From Tricholoma matsutake (lineage: Eukaryota; Basidiomycota; Agaricomycetes; Agaricales; Tricholomataceae): 64,000 nucleotides of DNA. The notes beneath the pieces were generated by a model. The model saw only the letters and a list, made by a program, of their open reading frames with translations, had not been told where the DNA came from and ran no database searches. This document shows, piece by piece, positions 42,920-53,345 of this stretch. The DNA is taken from NCBI GenBank assembly GCA_026075535.2, contig AP026543.1:2170001-2234000 (forward strand). The letters are read 5' to 3'. Each line of letters begins with the position of its first letter. Position 1 is the first letter of the stretch. A program made the translations under genes and the position numbers.

Positions 42920-45172
42920 TAGTGCTTTAAGGTCCAGTTTGGTCTGGTTTTTGGACCTTGATCAGGTGCAACCGCAACCGCAACCAGTTTGGACTGCACC
43001 CTCAAGTCCAGTCAACTGGACTGAACTGTACATGACCAGTTCACATTGGTCCAGTTGTTGTACTGCAACTGATTTAAACTGGTCTTACAGAAGACCAGTC
43101 AAGACTGGTCAAGACCAGTTGGGTACCAGGTCTCAACCAGTCTGTCAGTAGTTTACAGGTAATTTACAGGTAATTTAATTAAGTATATTAAATAAAATCA
43201 ATGCATTTACACCCTGTGAGCAGGTGCTCACAGCGGCATAGGTAGGAGATGAAAGAGAAAACAAAAGAAAAAGATAACAAAAAAAATGCCCCACCGTCTC
43301 ACATTTGTAGTGAGGGTGAGGCATGCTGTTGACAGCTGTCCTGTCCCTGCTGTTCATCATCCCAGTCATTCCCTGCTATTCATCATCCCCACCGTTCGTC
43401 ATCCCCATGGTTTGTTGTTCCCCGAGGTTTGTTGTTCCCTGCCATTCATCGCTGTTTCTGTCATTCATTGTCACCCATTGTTCATTGTCCCTGTTGTGCA
43501 TTGTGCCTTTGTTGTCGTTCATGTTGTTGTTTCCCAGCCCCATCATCAGCACCTCCATCTCCCCCTATGAGCAGTGGCTTGCAGGTGGGGTGGTGGATGT
43601 GGCACCCATCTCGGTCCAGGAATAAGACCCATTGCCACCCTGCAAGCAGAGGCTCACAGCAGCGGTCTAGGGCAGGTGGTGGCTCACAGCAGTGATGGAG
43701 GGGAGGTGATGTTGTCATTGTTATCAAACCTAAAACAGAAATGAAGTTGGTTAGTAAAAAAAAAAGAAATCAATGATAAGGAACATACCCAGGGCCCAAA
43801 CAACGCTAGTCATCGATTGGGCACTCTACATTCATTCATTTGTGGTCGCAAAGTTCTGAGCTAGGCAGCATCACCCCCATTGGTGTTGGTGGTGTCGCTC
43901 CTGTTGGTGTTGTCCCCATTGATAGTGCTGTGACATGGCATTGGCTGTGGCTAGAAACACAACCCATTGTCACCCTGCAAGTGGAGGCTTGCATGTGCAG
44001 TGTAGGGCATAGTGTTGTTGGTGATGAGCAGTATCCATAGCAAAGACAAGAACCTAAAAAGAATAAGAAACAGTTAGTAAGTAGAAGTAGTAAAGAAAAA
44101 AAACACACCCTATGGCCCAAATGACAGACTAGCATCATTTGGGCCATTTGCTCTGTGTTTGTTTGTTTGTTCATTTGTGGGTAGCGTTGTTGGTGATGAG
44201 CAGTATCCATAGCAAAGACAAGAACCTAAAAAGAATAAGAAACAGTTAGTAAGTAGAAGTAGTAAAGAAAAAAAAACACACCCTATGGCCCAAATGACAG
44301 ACTAGCATCATTTGGGCCATTTGCTCTGTGTTTGTTTGTTTGTTCATTTGTGGGTAGCGTTGTTGGTGATGAGCAGTATCCATAGCAAAGACAAGAACCT
44401 AAAAAGAATAAGAAACAGTTAGTAAGTAGAAGTAGTAAAGAAAAAAAAACACACCCTATGGCCCAAATGACAGACTAGCGTCGTTTGGGCCACTTGCTCT
44501 GTGTTTGTTTGTTTGTTCATTTGTGGGTAGCATTGTTGGTGATGAGCAGTATCCATAGCAAAGACAAGAACCTAAAAAGAATAAGAAACAGTTAGTAAGT
44601 AGAAGTAGTAAAGAAAAAAAAACACACCCTATGGCCCAAACGACAGACTAGCATGGTTTGGGCCACTTGCTCTGTGTTTGTTTGTTTGTTCATTTGTGGG
44701 CTTGTGGTCTCGGGATGGGTGTGGAAAGAATGGAAGTGATTGTGGTGTTGTGGGAATGGTCTAAACAGTGGTGCCACTTTTTTTTTGGCAGTGCAAGCAC
44801 GACCAAATGGTCCATGCACAGCCATGGGTATATAAGTGCTCATGAAACAAGTATTTATTCCCCTGGGCTTGTTCAATTGCCCATTGCGAAGTAGGTTAAA
44901 CATAGTTACATAGTGACAATAGTACTTATATTAGTTCTTTTACTTTTAATGTATGTACTGTTAGTTATGAAGTATTATATGGGTAGAAGACTGGTTGCAA
45001 CCAATTGCAACCGGTTTTCTAATGGTTTTTCAATATTTTTAAAATGAGGCAACTGGCAACTCAACCAGGTTCAAAACAGAGCAACTGCAACTGATGGTCC
45101 AGTTGCAATCAGTTGGGTTGGGTTCAGTTTCGGTCATTTTTTTGGTCCAGTCAACTGGACCTTTAAACACTA
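42920..45172. mobile_element. hAT-like non-autonomous element, 2.25 kb
   Basis: Left end TAGTGCTTTAAGGTCCAGT, right end the inverse of TAGTGTTTAAAGGTCCAGT. Both ends are packed with GGTCCAGT, ACTGGTC and GACCAGT motifs within about 200 bp. The same ends and motifs bound the 822-bp element at 58755-59576, so they form one family. The flanks share TCTGTGT (left 42909-42915, right 45173-45179), but on the left 4 extra bases separate it from the TIR, so the target duplication is not clean. The interior holds a GTTCATC-type degenerate repeat (about 43340-43520) and a 173-bp tandem array, and no transposase. Confidence 0.65.
43996..44700. repeat. 173-bp tandem array, four units
   Basis: GTATCCATAG recurs at 44031, 44203, 44376 and 44549, giving periods of 172, 173 and 173 bp. 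Units are nearly identical and include TTTGTTTGTTTGTTCATTTG and an A-rich stretch. This is a minisatellite within the hAT-like element. Confidence 0.9.
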
Positions 45173-45438
45173 TCTGTGTGGTAGTGTATGGAGCATCTGG
45201 CAGGTGTAGAGCCATCCCACTGATGACCACAATCTCAAAGTTTTGCCACACTCACCACACCACCCACAAAACATTTTCCCCCCACAATTTGAACTATTCA
45301 AAGGAATACAAATTTAACCTAAGTCATTCCCCATGCACTGTGGATCCCTGGATGCCAGAAATTCACACCCCAATTCCCCCCTCTTATATATGTAAATTCA
45401 TACAATTATTAGTGTCTACAAGTACTGAATATAATACC

Positions 45439-45580
45439 TAGTGTTGCCATGGCTCAGCTGCATTTTTTGCTACTTTGGGAAATAAAATAGCTAAAATTCC
45501 AAAAATATTTGAGGACCTAGATCACATGATAAGCCAAGGGGTCCTCTGCCAACTCTAAGTGATCTGATCACTGGTTCCCA
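45439..45580. mobile_element. Isolated hAT-type end fragment
   Basis: TAGTGTTGCCATGGCTCAGC at 45439 matches the inverted ends of the MITE at 25941-32411, including the GCTCAG motif. No partner end was found to its right, where the truncated LINE begins. It is probably a remnant. Confidence 0.45.
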
Positions 45581-47300
45581 TGTTATTTAAGCAGCTTGGA
45601 TGGTGATGTCTTCTGTCTGGCAGCTGTTTAGAAGTCATGCCATGCTGTCTGATAAGATGATGGGTCACCAGGCTGAGGGGGTTGTATAGTCTGGTTTGCC
45701 TGGCTTTTTCAGGACTAGGGTTTCTGTTAGTGCCCATTCCTTTGGGTAATACTTGAGTGTGTTTGTAGCTCATAAAAGGGGTCCCAAATGTGGGAAAAGT
45801 GTTTCTCGAGCATTGATAAAGACACTGTTTGGTACTGTGTCTTTCCTTGTGGCTTTGTATGGTTTCATCTTTTGATTGCTCAGTATATTTGCTCATCTGT
45901 AATGTTGATGAAGTTCCATTTTGGTGGTGGGTATGCAGCATTTTTGGGGACTGGTGGTGTTGTTGGGCTCGGCGGTGGGAAGAATGTTTCGTAGAATAGC
46001 TGCCCTTTGCTTGCATTATTTTTTGCTTCTTGTGTGACCTGTTTTGTTACTGGATCCTTGACTTGTAGTGTTGGTACTCGTGATCTCCCTGCATCTGTTG
46101 CTGGTCCTGTTACTATCCTGCTGGCTTGCCATACACTTGACTCATCTAGACCTTCCAGCCATTCTACCCAGTGTTCAATTTTGGCCTTTCAGATCATCTC
46201 AGCATAGTCATTTCACTGGCTATGGTATTCTTCATGGATGGGATGTTTGTTGTTGAGTTGGTGGTACTTTGACCTTGCCCCAAGTTGCCTCATCTTCTTT
46301 TTCATCTTTGCCAATTTCTTTGTCCACCACCATTTTGCATATGGGCTTGGTTTGACCTCTTTGACATGTTTTTGATTGCGTCCTGTATGGCTTCATTGAG
46401 ATTCTTGAGAGTTCTGTTGAAAGTCGCTATGTCCTGGATTTCTGTTGGGGCTGGTAGGTTAGCTATGTTCTCATCAAGTGTTTTTACTAGCTCTGTCCAA
46501 TCTGTCAATCAGAAGTTTTGGCATGGCTCCCAGGCTGTTCTTTGTGCTTGAATGTTGATTTCTGTGATGATAGGGAAATGATCAGTTTTTACTGGGTGTG
46601 TGGCATCGTCTGTGTTACATTTGATGATTCCATCAAGAATTTCCTCTGTGCAGAAGACATTGTCTACCCTTGTGTAGTTACCCATGCTGTGTGATTTAAG
46701 GGTTGGAATGAAAGTGGGTAGTGCCATCTTCATTTTGTGTCACCCGAGCATGTTGAGGAGCAGCTGCATGAGGTCTAGTTTTTCCTGTGTGAAAAGTGTG
46801 TTGCATGCCTCATCCCAGATTGGGTGATGGCGATTGAAGTAACCTAACCATATAGTGTGTATTGGGCCATTTTCACAGTGCTGATATGTTGTGTCTCGCA
46901 TGTACACCAATAGATGTGTTAGTGTATTATTGTGTTTGCAGTCATTATAGATGTTTATGATTCACAATGTACTGAATTGGCCCTGCATTTCTATGGCTGT
47001 GATGTCTGGGCAATCAATTGGGATTTGTTTCCAGGAGTTCACTGACAATTCTGTGTTGACTAGGATTAATGAGCACGTGTCATCTGGGTGTTTTTTGTGC
47101 ATCATGGGGTAGAGTGTAGTCCAGCATGGGTTGGCTTGGGATTTCCCCCTGAAGTCAATGTATGGTTCCTGTATAAGGCAGATATCATAAGTATTTTTTT
47201 GGAGGCTGTGTAGGTCAAGTTGGCTAATGAGTGACTTGTTGGTGTTTTGTTGTTGCATTTGGAGTGGATGCAGTTCAATTTCCATTGGAGGGGTCGACAT
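45580..47300 (-). pseudogene. LINE ORF2: endonuclease and start of RT
   Basis: The N terminus reads NKSLISQLDLHSLQ...YDICLIQEPYIDFRG, typical of the APE-type endonuclease that nicks the target. It continues at 46733-46509 with RVDNVFCTEE and TDHFPIITEI (the catalytic S/TDH motif). The linker (46508-46300) and the start of the RT region (FINITDEQIYSAIKRWNHTK, around 45890) follow in broken frames. The YxDD box is absent. Confidence 0.75.
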
Positions 47301-47451
47301 ATGATAGCTGTGGTGATCCTGATTCTGTTACTGGTGGTACTGGCCCTAGGCCTTGCTCATTTGGATCTTGGTCTCCCCATGGTGTATGTCACCCAGTATC
47401 TCTCTGCTGTGTTCCATTTTGTCTTCCTCTCCATTCTCACTCTCACTGTGA

Positions 47452-49240
47452 TTAAGAAAAGAAGCCCTGAAGGGTAGTTTGTACTGGTTTCATTGGCCAT
47501 CCATTATTTGTTGGTCTTGTGTCCATTCCTGCCGCTGTGTTGGGTTGCTGATTTGCATTTGGGTTTTGTTGTCCTCTCTGCCAGATGTGTTGCCAGTTGT
47601 CCATGAATTGTTCATTCCCCTCACTGACCTCTCCTGTCCCCTCTCTGGAAAGCCTCTGTAGGCATTCTCTTGCCTGTGTGCCCAGTTTGCTCCTTGTTGC
47701 CATGCATTTACCTGATCATCTACATGTGAGTCATGCTGGCTGGTAAGTCTCCATGTATGTGGTTTGTTGGTGGGGAAGAAACTGTATTTTGTTTCTGGAA
47801 TGCATGAGTGTAGTTTGTCTGTTTCTTTGAAAAATGCAGGGCATCGTCTATCTGTGGAACCATGTCCTTTCCCCTCACCTTCAGGGCAGTTTGCACATGT
47901 GAATGTGGTTGTATCTGTGAGTGTACAAATTGATGTGCAATGTGGTCCCTTGCATCTGGCACAGATGTCTGTTGATGCTTTGCAGTCAGTTGCAAAGTGT
48001 CCAAATCCTTGACATTTCAGGCATTGTTTCAGTTCTGGCAGGAGTTTCTATGCTGTTACTCATTTGCCTTTGATAAAGAGGCCATGTTTGATGGTGTGGT
48101 TCGCTGCCTGTCAGTTGTTGAATCCAATTATAATGTGACCTGTCTGCTGTGTTTCACTTCGAAGGTGTGCTGGTTTTATGTATTTTGAATAGGTAATCAC
48201 ATTGCTACTGTCATCCTCCATGCATGCATGTGCATAATCTGCTCCTGCCTCAAACGTTGTTGGGACAAATTCAACCAACATGTAGAATAACCGGTTTTAA
48301 ATATTGGACATGCCCCCATAGTGTGTTGTGAACAATTTCTGCACATCAGGCCTTTTGAGCCAGCTTGCCGCCTCCCTCATGTTAAGTCGGTATAAGATAT
48401 TGCTGTTTCTCATCCTCTTTGCTCCCACAAACTTGGTGTCATCTGGTCAGTCTTCAGCCTCCATTCCCATTAGGTCTATTGTAGTGTTTGCCTTTACCAC
48501 CAATTCCTTTTCTGTTAGTCGGTCCAGTGATTCATCAGTGATTGTGGGGTCCTTCTGTAATAACATTTGCTTGTCATTGCTTCTCCTTGTGTGATGACTG
48601 TTAGATGAGCAGTTGGGATTTGTTGTTGTGTGATTGATGCATATGTGTTCAGTGGGTTTGCTGGTCTTTGGGGATTTCCTGTGTTCTCTGTTTCTGGGGT
48701 TCTGTCCATTAGTTCTTGGGTTGCCTGGTTGAGTTTGTCTGAGGTTTCTTGGAATTCATCCTTGAACTCTCCTATACTTCCCATTACCTTGTCTGCTGCT
48801 TTTGTTACATGTTCTACTGCATCCTGCATAGTTTCTACCTGCACATTGTATTGCTCTATCTGTTCCTTTAGTAGTTCTTTGACCACTGATGTGATCTTAT
48901 CTGCTATCTGTTGTATTCTGGTGTCTGCCATCAGGAATGCCACCACTCTAAGTCCATCCATTAAGGTTTTTGGCATTTTGGCAGCCACATGTGTGAACTG
49001 TAATAGGACATGTGATAGATTTAGGAGATTGTGGGCTCACCTGGTACTAGATATTCTTTTGCCTGTAGGAATGTCAGGGCCTGTTCTTTGTTTTGTACAT
49101 CTGTGAGTATCCCTTTAGCATCTTCCAGTTCTCTTCTGGTTTTCTTTGCTGGGCTGTTGTTGCACTTTTTTGTCTTGTCTGAGGAGGGGTAGGTACTGGT
49201 GGTTGCATCATTGTGGTTCTATGCTATTCTATATTCCTGT
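47452..49240 (-). pseudogene. LINE ORF1 with zinc knuckles
   Basis: ORF1 is an RNA-binding chaperone protein. A helical, coiled-coil-like part is at 48988-48515 (IADKITSVVKELLKEQIEQY). Further on, EAASWLKRPDVQKLF, QAANHTIKHGLFIKGK and a cluster of knuckles (CLKCQGFGHFATDCK, CARCKGPHCTSIC, CANC; about 48033-47836) are read in changing frames. The C-terminal part (47703-47452) is Gln/Asn/Arg-rich. The domain order matches fungal Tad-like LINEs. Confidence 0.7.
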
Positions 49241-49307
49241 TTGTCATTCTCCTAGTTCCTATGACCTACATGGCCATGGGAAACTTTGAGGTGGTGGCAG
49301 TACAAGA

Positions 49308-50136
49308 TCAAGAAGTGTCCTCCTCATGATATTCCAGGCCATCACCTGCAGAGAGATCCTCATCCTCAAAGTCACCTGCTCCATTGTAGCCACCAGCACC
49401 ATTATAGCCACTGGCTCCATTGTAGTCACCAGCCCCATTGTAGCTGCTGGCTCTGTTGTAGTCACCAGCCCTGTCATTGTTGCCACCCTGGTCATTGTCA
49501 TTGCCCAACTCATCACTGGCCCCATTGTTGCTGCCATTGTTGCTACCAGCTCCATCACTGCCATTGTTGCTGGCCCCCTCATCACCATCATTCCCATCAT
49601 TGCTTCCTTCACTTCCTTCACTTCCTTTGCCACCCTTGTCCCCTTCCCTATTGCAATTTGTCTGATTTCCCAGATATCCTCATTTGCATGCATACATGCA
49701 TTTGTTCTTGAGATTCGATTTGAGGAATTCTTCGATAGACCAACCATGTGGGTACTTCTTGAAATAACTGTGACTCTGTCATCCCTAGAGTATAATATTT
49801 TTAAGAAGGAAGATATGATGTGTAAAAAGTTAAAAGTAAAAGGGAAGGACACATACAGCTCCAATAATCTTGCTTATAAGTTCTTTGAGTTGGCAGTGCC
49901 ACAATACTGCTGGTTGAGCCCTGCTTTAGCTGATAGGTCCTGGACAGCATGCTACAATCATGAGTGAGAGATAAGTGCACATGCTGTGTAGGACTCACTC
50001 GAAGGAGGCTGCATGTCTCCCCATCATCCGCAAGCCCCATAGCCTCTTGAAGGATGAATCCATTACCAGCAACTCCTTTTTCTGGGCATGGTATCATTGT
50101 TGTAACACATTCCTTCACACCCAGAGTCATTTGCAA
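49308..50136 (-). pseudogene. Unrecognised relic with Asn/Gly-rich repeat tail
   Basis: Minus strand 50136-49960 reads VKECVTTMIPCPEKGVAGNG and GLADDGETCSLLR in an exon-like block. Further on, 49511-49308 encodes an acidic Asn/Gly/Asp-rich tail built from about seven 18-21 bp units (GDYNGAS, GGYNGAG), ending LSAGDGLEYHEEDTS. The blocks are separated by frame changes that may be introns. No family was recognised. The plus strand of the repeat gives Val/Ala/Thr-rich ORFs, which are shadows. Confidence 0.35.
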
Positions 50137-50219
50137 GGCATTGTTCTCAGCTACAAACAGGAAAGAAACAAATGGTATGTGGATATTGACATGCCTTCCA
50201 GTTTTTCAATCATGCATCA

Positions 50220-50570
50220 TATGTGCTGGAGGATACAGCTATGTTTTGAATGAAATAAGTGATCATCATGAGAGACAACAAAGTACTGACCTCATTTAGA
50301 GTTCTTCAGCGACTCCTACTTAATCTTGTAGTTTTCCTTTGTGCTGGGGGGTATAGCTATGATTTTGTGGATGCAATAAGTAATTGTAGAGCAGGAGGAC
50401 CAAGTACTGACCTGGTTTACAACCCTTCAATAATTCTTGTTTGACTTTCTTGTGGTTTTCCTTTGTGCTATGAGATACAGCTATGTTTTTTAGATGCAAT
50501 AAGTGATCATCACACAGGAAGACAAAGTACAAGACCTGGTTTATGACCCTTCAACAATTCCTGCTTGGTT
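50220..50570. repeat. Degenerate tandem repeat, about 120 bp x 3
   Basis: GTGCT..(G/A)G(A/G)TA(C/T)AGCTATG starts units near 50222, 50340 and 50464, each followed by ATGCAATAAGT-like and AGTACTGACCT-like blocks. Non-coding. Confidence 0.65.
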
Positions 50571-50814
50571 TTCACAGTGGATGTGCTTGATGTTGATTTT
50601 GCCTTTGAGCCAGATGCAGGTTTAGTGGAGTGAGACTTTGGGGCCATTAATCTCATCATGGGGAACATCAAGGTGAAGCCAGTTTATAAGTGTAAGCAGA
50701 GATATGTTCTGTCAATAAGCCATACATTGATGGGGAAATTGTCCATGCAGTTAGTTACCAGCAATGCTTCTAGCACAAGGGTCATTTTGACCTGAGAGCA
50801 GCCACAACCTGCAT

Positions 50815-51090
50815 TTATGTACCCAATGAATTGAGCAGGAATAATTATCATGCAACCACTTGGCATGGATCTTGCATAACATACAGAACCTGCCCATATC
50901 CATGGTGAAAAGGTCCTAGTGTGAGAATGGCAGTGATTTGAGTGTCGACAAGACATAATTTATGTACCAAACATATTCAGCAGAAATGGTTGACATCCAA
51001 CCATTTAGGGTCAGATCTTCCATGATGTATGGAACCTGCATACCTATGCACCCTGATGAAAAGGATTGAACACAGTTCTAGTGCCAGGGG
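50815..51090. repeat. Diverged tandem duplication, about 140 bp x 2
   Basis: Both halves contain ATGTACC(C/A)AA, AGCAG(G/A)AAT, CATGG/CATGATGTATGGAACCTGC-like blocks and GGTGAAAAGG/GATGAAAAGG in the same order. Non-coding. Confidence 0.5.
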
Positions 51091-51413
51091 AGTGTTAGTG
51101 GATGTGATCGGGTAGTCAGATCATGCATGACATGCTATAAACAGGCCTGACCATGCCCATGCTTGCAGTGAGAAGGGGTACAGCTTTGAGGGGATGATGC
51201 TGGCTTTGAGGGCAATAGCTGCAATAGAAGTGGGCTTGGAAGCATCCAGTGGTTTTGTTACAAAAGGAGAGCTGTAGCAGGAGACATGATACTTTACTAA
51301 TGTGGCACCCTTGATTGTCCCTGGATGAAATTATGATGTTAGCACTATTAATTCATTTGGGGATACAACAACTTTTAAGATGCAACTGGATCTTGAAGAT
51401 AAGTTGCAAGGGC

Positions 51414-52085
51414 ATGGATGGCAAGGATAAAAGTCATCAGCTCAGTCAAGAAGTAGATCCCAACACTCAGCAATGCACAATGCCCTCCAGACATTTTCAG
51501 CCAGCAATCTTTTCTACACCTCTTCCTCCAGTGAGGCACTTAGTCATCATCGACAGTGAGACCAAACATGAAAGCAAGGGCCCATATCCAAACAATGACA
51601 AAGAGTCTGTGCCAGTTATCAAAAATCAAGCTGGATTGCCTGAATTCCAACATGGCATTGTCAAGTCAAGCCCTCCACCACCAGCCAGCGACGATGTCAA
51701 CCACAACACATCAAACAACAACAGTGAGTTTTTCTCAGGGAAAGATGTGCAAGAACTGAATTCTCGGTTAGCTGAAGCAGCCTGCAGAGCTCAAGTCAGT
51801 GTGGATGAAGGGAACACTTCTGGGGTGATGAATACTGATGTTGTATTGTCACTGTGCAACAAGGTGAGAAGAAATTCATTATAATTATCATGATGCTAAC
51901 CTATAAAATCATTTCAGGAAATGACAAAGATCAAAGTCCATGTTGAAGGCTCATACCATTCTAATCTGACCATCAACATCAACATTGAACAAGTGCAAAT
52001 CAGAGGGAGAAAGCATGAGCAGGAAATTGAGGGCTATGAAGGGAGAACAGAAATTCATGTCCAAGTAAAGAAGACTAAGAAGTAG
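51414..52085 (+). CDS. Intact two-exon gene of unknown function
   Basis: Exons 51414-51863 and 51918-52085 join in phase across a 54-bp intron (GTGAGA...TTTCAG, with GCTAAC branch site), giving about 205 residues. The N-terminal half is Pro/Ser/Asn-rich and low in structure (SSPPPPASDD). A helix follows (SGKDVQELNSRLAEAACRAQ). The second exon has an alternating pattern suggesting a beta sheet (KIKVHVEGSYHSNLTININ) and a Lys-rich end (VQVKKTKK). No family is recognised. The frame is open further upstream to 51315 without an obvious promoter, so the start is a choice. It is the only open spliced gene in the TE-rich 39-64 kb part, apart from the copia pol. Confidence 0.5.
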
Positions 52086-52476
52086 TCCATGGCAATGAAT
52101 ATACACAATCACAAGTTGAACATGTTGATTTTTTTTGTTGGTTGCGTAAACAAACCATGAAGTTCAAATTGATGATTGCTACACTTTGACACTTATCAGA
52201 AGGTTGCAAATGCCTTATATCTCAAAATGATGCATTGCTTGCATGTCGGGCCACTAGTGACATCTGAACAGGAACAATGGTTTATTTTAAAATACAAACA
52301 AAACAAAAAATCTACAATGATATCAGCAAGGTCATTCATCATGGGTGAATAAGAGATATGTACAGTCATTAAATCCTAATATTGGTCAGGTCATAAGCAG
52401 TATTTGGGCAGACATTGACAATGGTAAGGCCTCGAGGATAAGAAACACGGTGTAAAGAGGCAGCATGGGAGAGACA

Positions 52477-53265
52477 TCAGGGAGTAATGGGAGCTTGTCT
52501 GAAATGGTCATAGAAGGTCTTTACATAAAAATGAGTAATCTCACCCTCAAGGTCTTCAATCTCCCATTCTGTCCATTGCATTTTCTTTGCAAGAATGATT
52601 GGGGGAACTTCTTTTTTCCATGTCATCATCACCTTCTTCAATGCATGTAGATATACAGACCTGGGCTCCCAATGCACATTCCCAAGACCATGATTGGCTG
52701 CACCCAAGTCTGCCACCAGCAATGATGCAGATGCTCCACCTGGAAAACAGGCTCTGATGAGTTCTTGACAATCATCGCTGGTGCTGGTTGTGACCTGCAC
52801 ATTGAGAGCAAGAAGCTCAAACCTAAAGCTAAGCTCAGCCAGTTCCCAAAGAATTTCTTCATGCTCATGGTCACCCAATGAATTGATGATGCTACCATTC
52901 CACATCAGTTGACTGCCATTTGATTCTGTAAAGTCAACTCCATCTGCCATCAAAGAATCATCCATAAATTGCTGTGCAGTCTCCTACAGTTTGCTGTTTT
53001 TTGTACTCAAAGAGCCCACTGTCTTTTCACCAATGAGCTCAAAGGCAAAAAGGTTGTGCCAAAGACTATTATGGCTTGGCAATATAGTGGAATTGTAAGT
53101 GCTGAGCTGGTAGATCATAACTGTATGAAATTTGAGCCGGCTTTGGAAATAGGCATCTTGATGTTCTTTGTTTTGAACCGCAATGAACGAAGCTCGCTCA
53201 GGAAAGATATAACCCTCTGGCATTGCAGGTGGAGGATTTTGGGGAGTAAAATCTGAAAGAGCCAT
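52477..53265 (-). pseudogene. Agaricomycete orphan-family gene, copy 2, partial
   Basis: Minus-strand blocks 53265-52984 (YIFPERASFIAVQNKEHQDA) and 52965-52477 (ILWELAELSFRFELLALN, then RSVYLHALKKVMMTWKKE) match, in the same order, the end of the gene at 10282-12545 (YLFPEPAIFATANE, VLWKLAELNFRFKLLALD). A TAG between the two blocks interrupts what should be one frame. The N-terminal two thirds of the family are absent. It is either a truncated duplicate or a fragment carried by a transposon. Confidence 0.55.
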
Positions 53266-53345
53266 TTGCCAGTTTGGAATCGGTGATGATGCTCAACCTG
53301 GAAACCCAAACAAAACCTACTAAATGGCTTCAGATGGTATAACAC

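Larger units (their letters stand above)
45580..49240 (-). mobile_element. Tad-like LINE relic, lacking the RT core
   Basis: A minus-strand non-LTR element with ORF1 (49240-47452) and the first half of ORF2 (47300-45580). ORF2 stops at the beginning of RT, around the KPGKPDYTIPSAWRP-like stretch and the LLNSC equivalent, where sequence becomes unrelated. The RT catalytic part and 3' end are therefore missing, unlike the usual 5' truncation of LINEs. No tail or target duplication could be set. Many frame changes and stops indicate an old copy. Confidence 0.75.

Noticed and set aside
43996..44700. Regular repeats as a CRISPR array
   Set aside because: The units are contiguous 173-bp tandem copies without unique spacers, in a eukaryotic genome.
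42909..45180. A perfect target duplication for the 2.25-kb hAT-like element
   Set aside because: TCTGTGT is on both sides, but on the left it is separated from the inverted end by extra bases. The element is called on its ends and motifs only.
49286..49967. Plus-strand ORFs of 141 and 213 codons
   Set aside because: They are shadows of the Asn/Gly repeat on the minus strand and consist of His/Cys or Val/Ile/Ala repeats.
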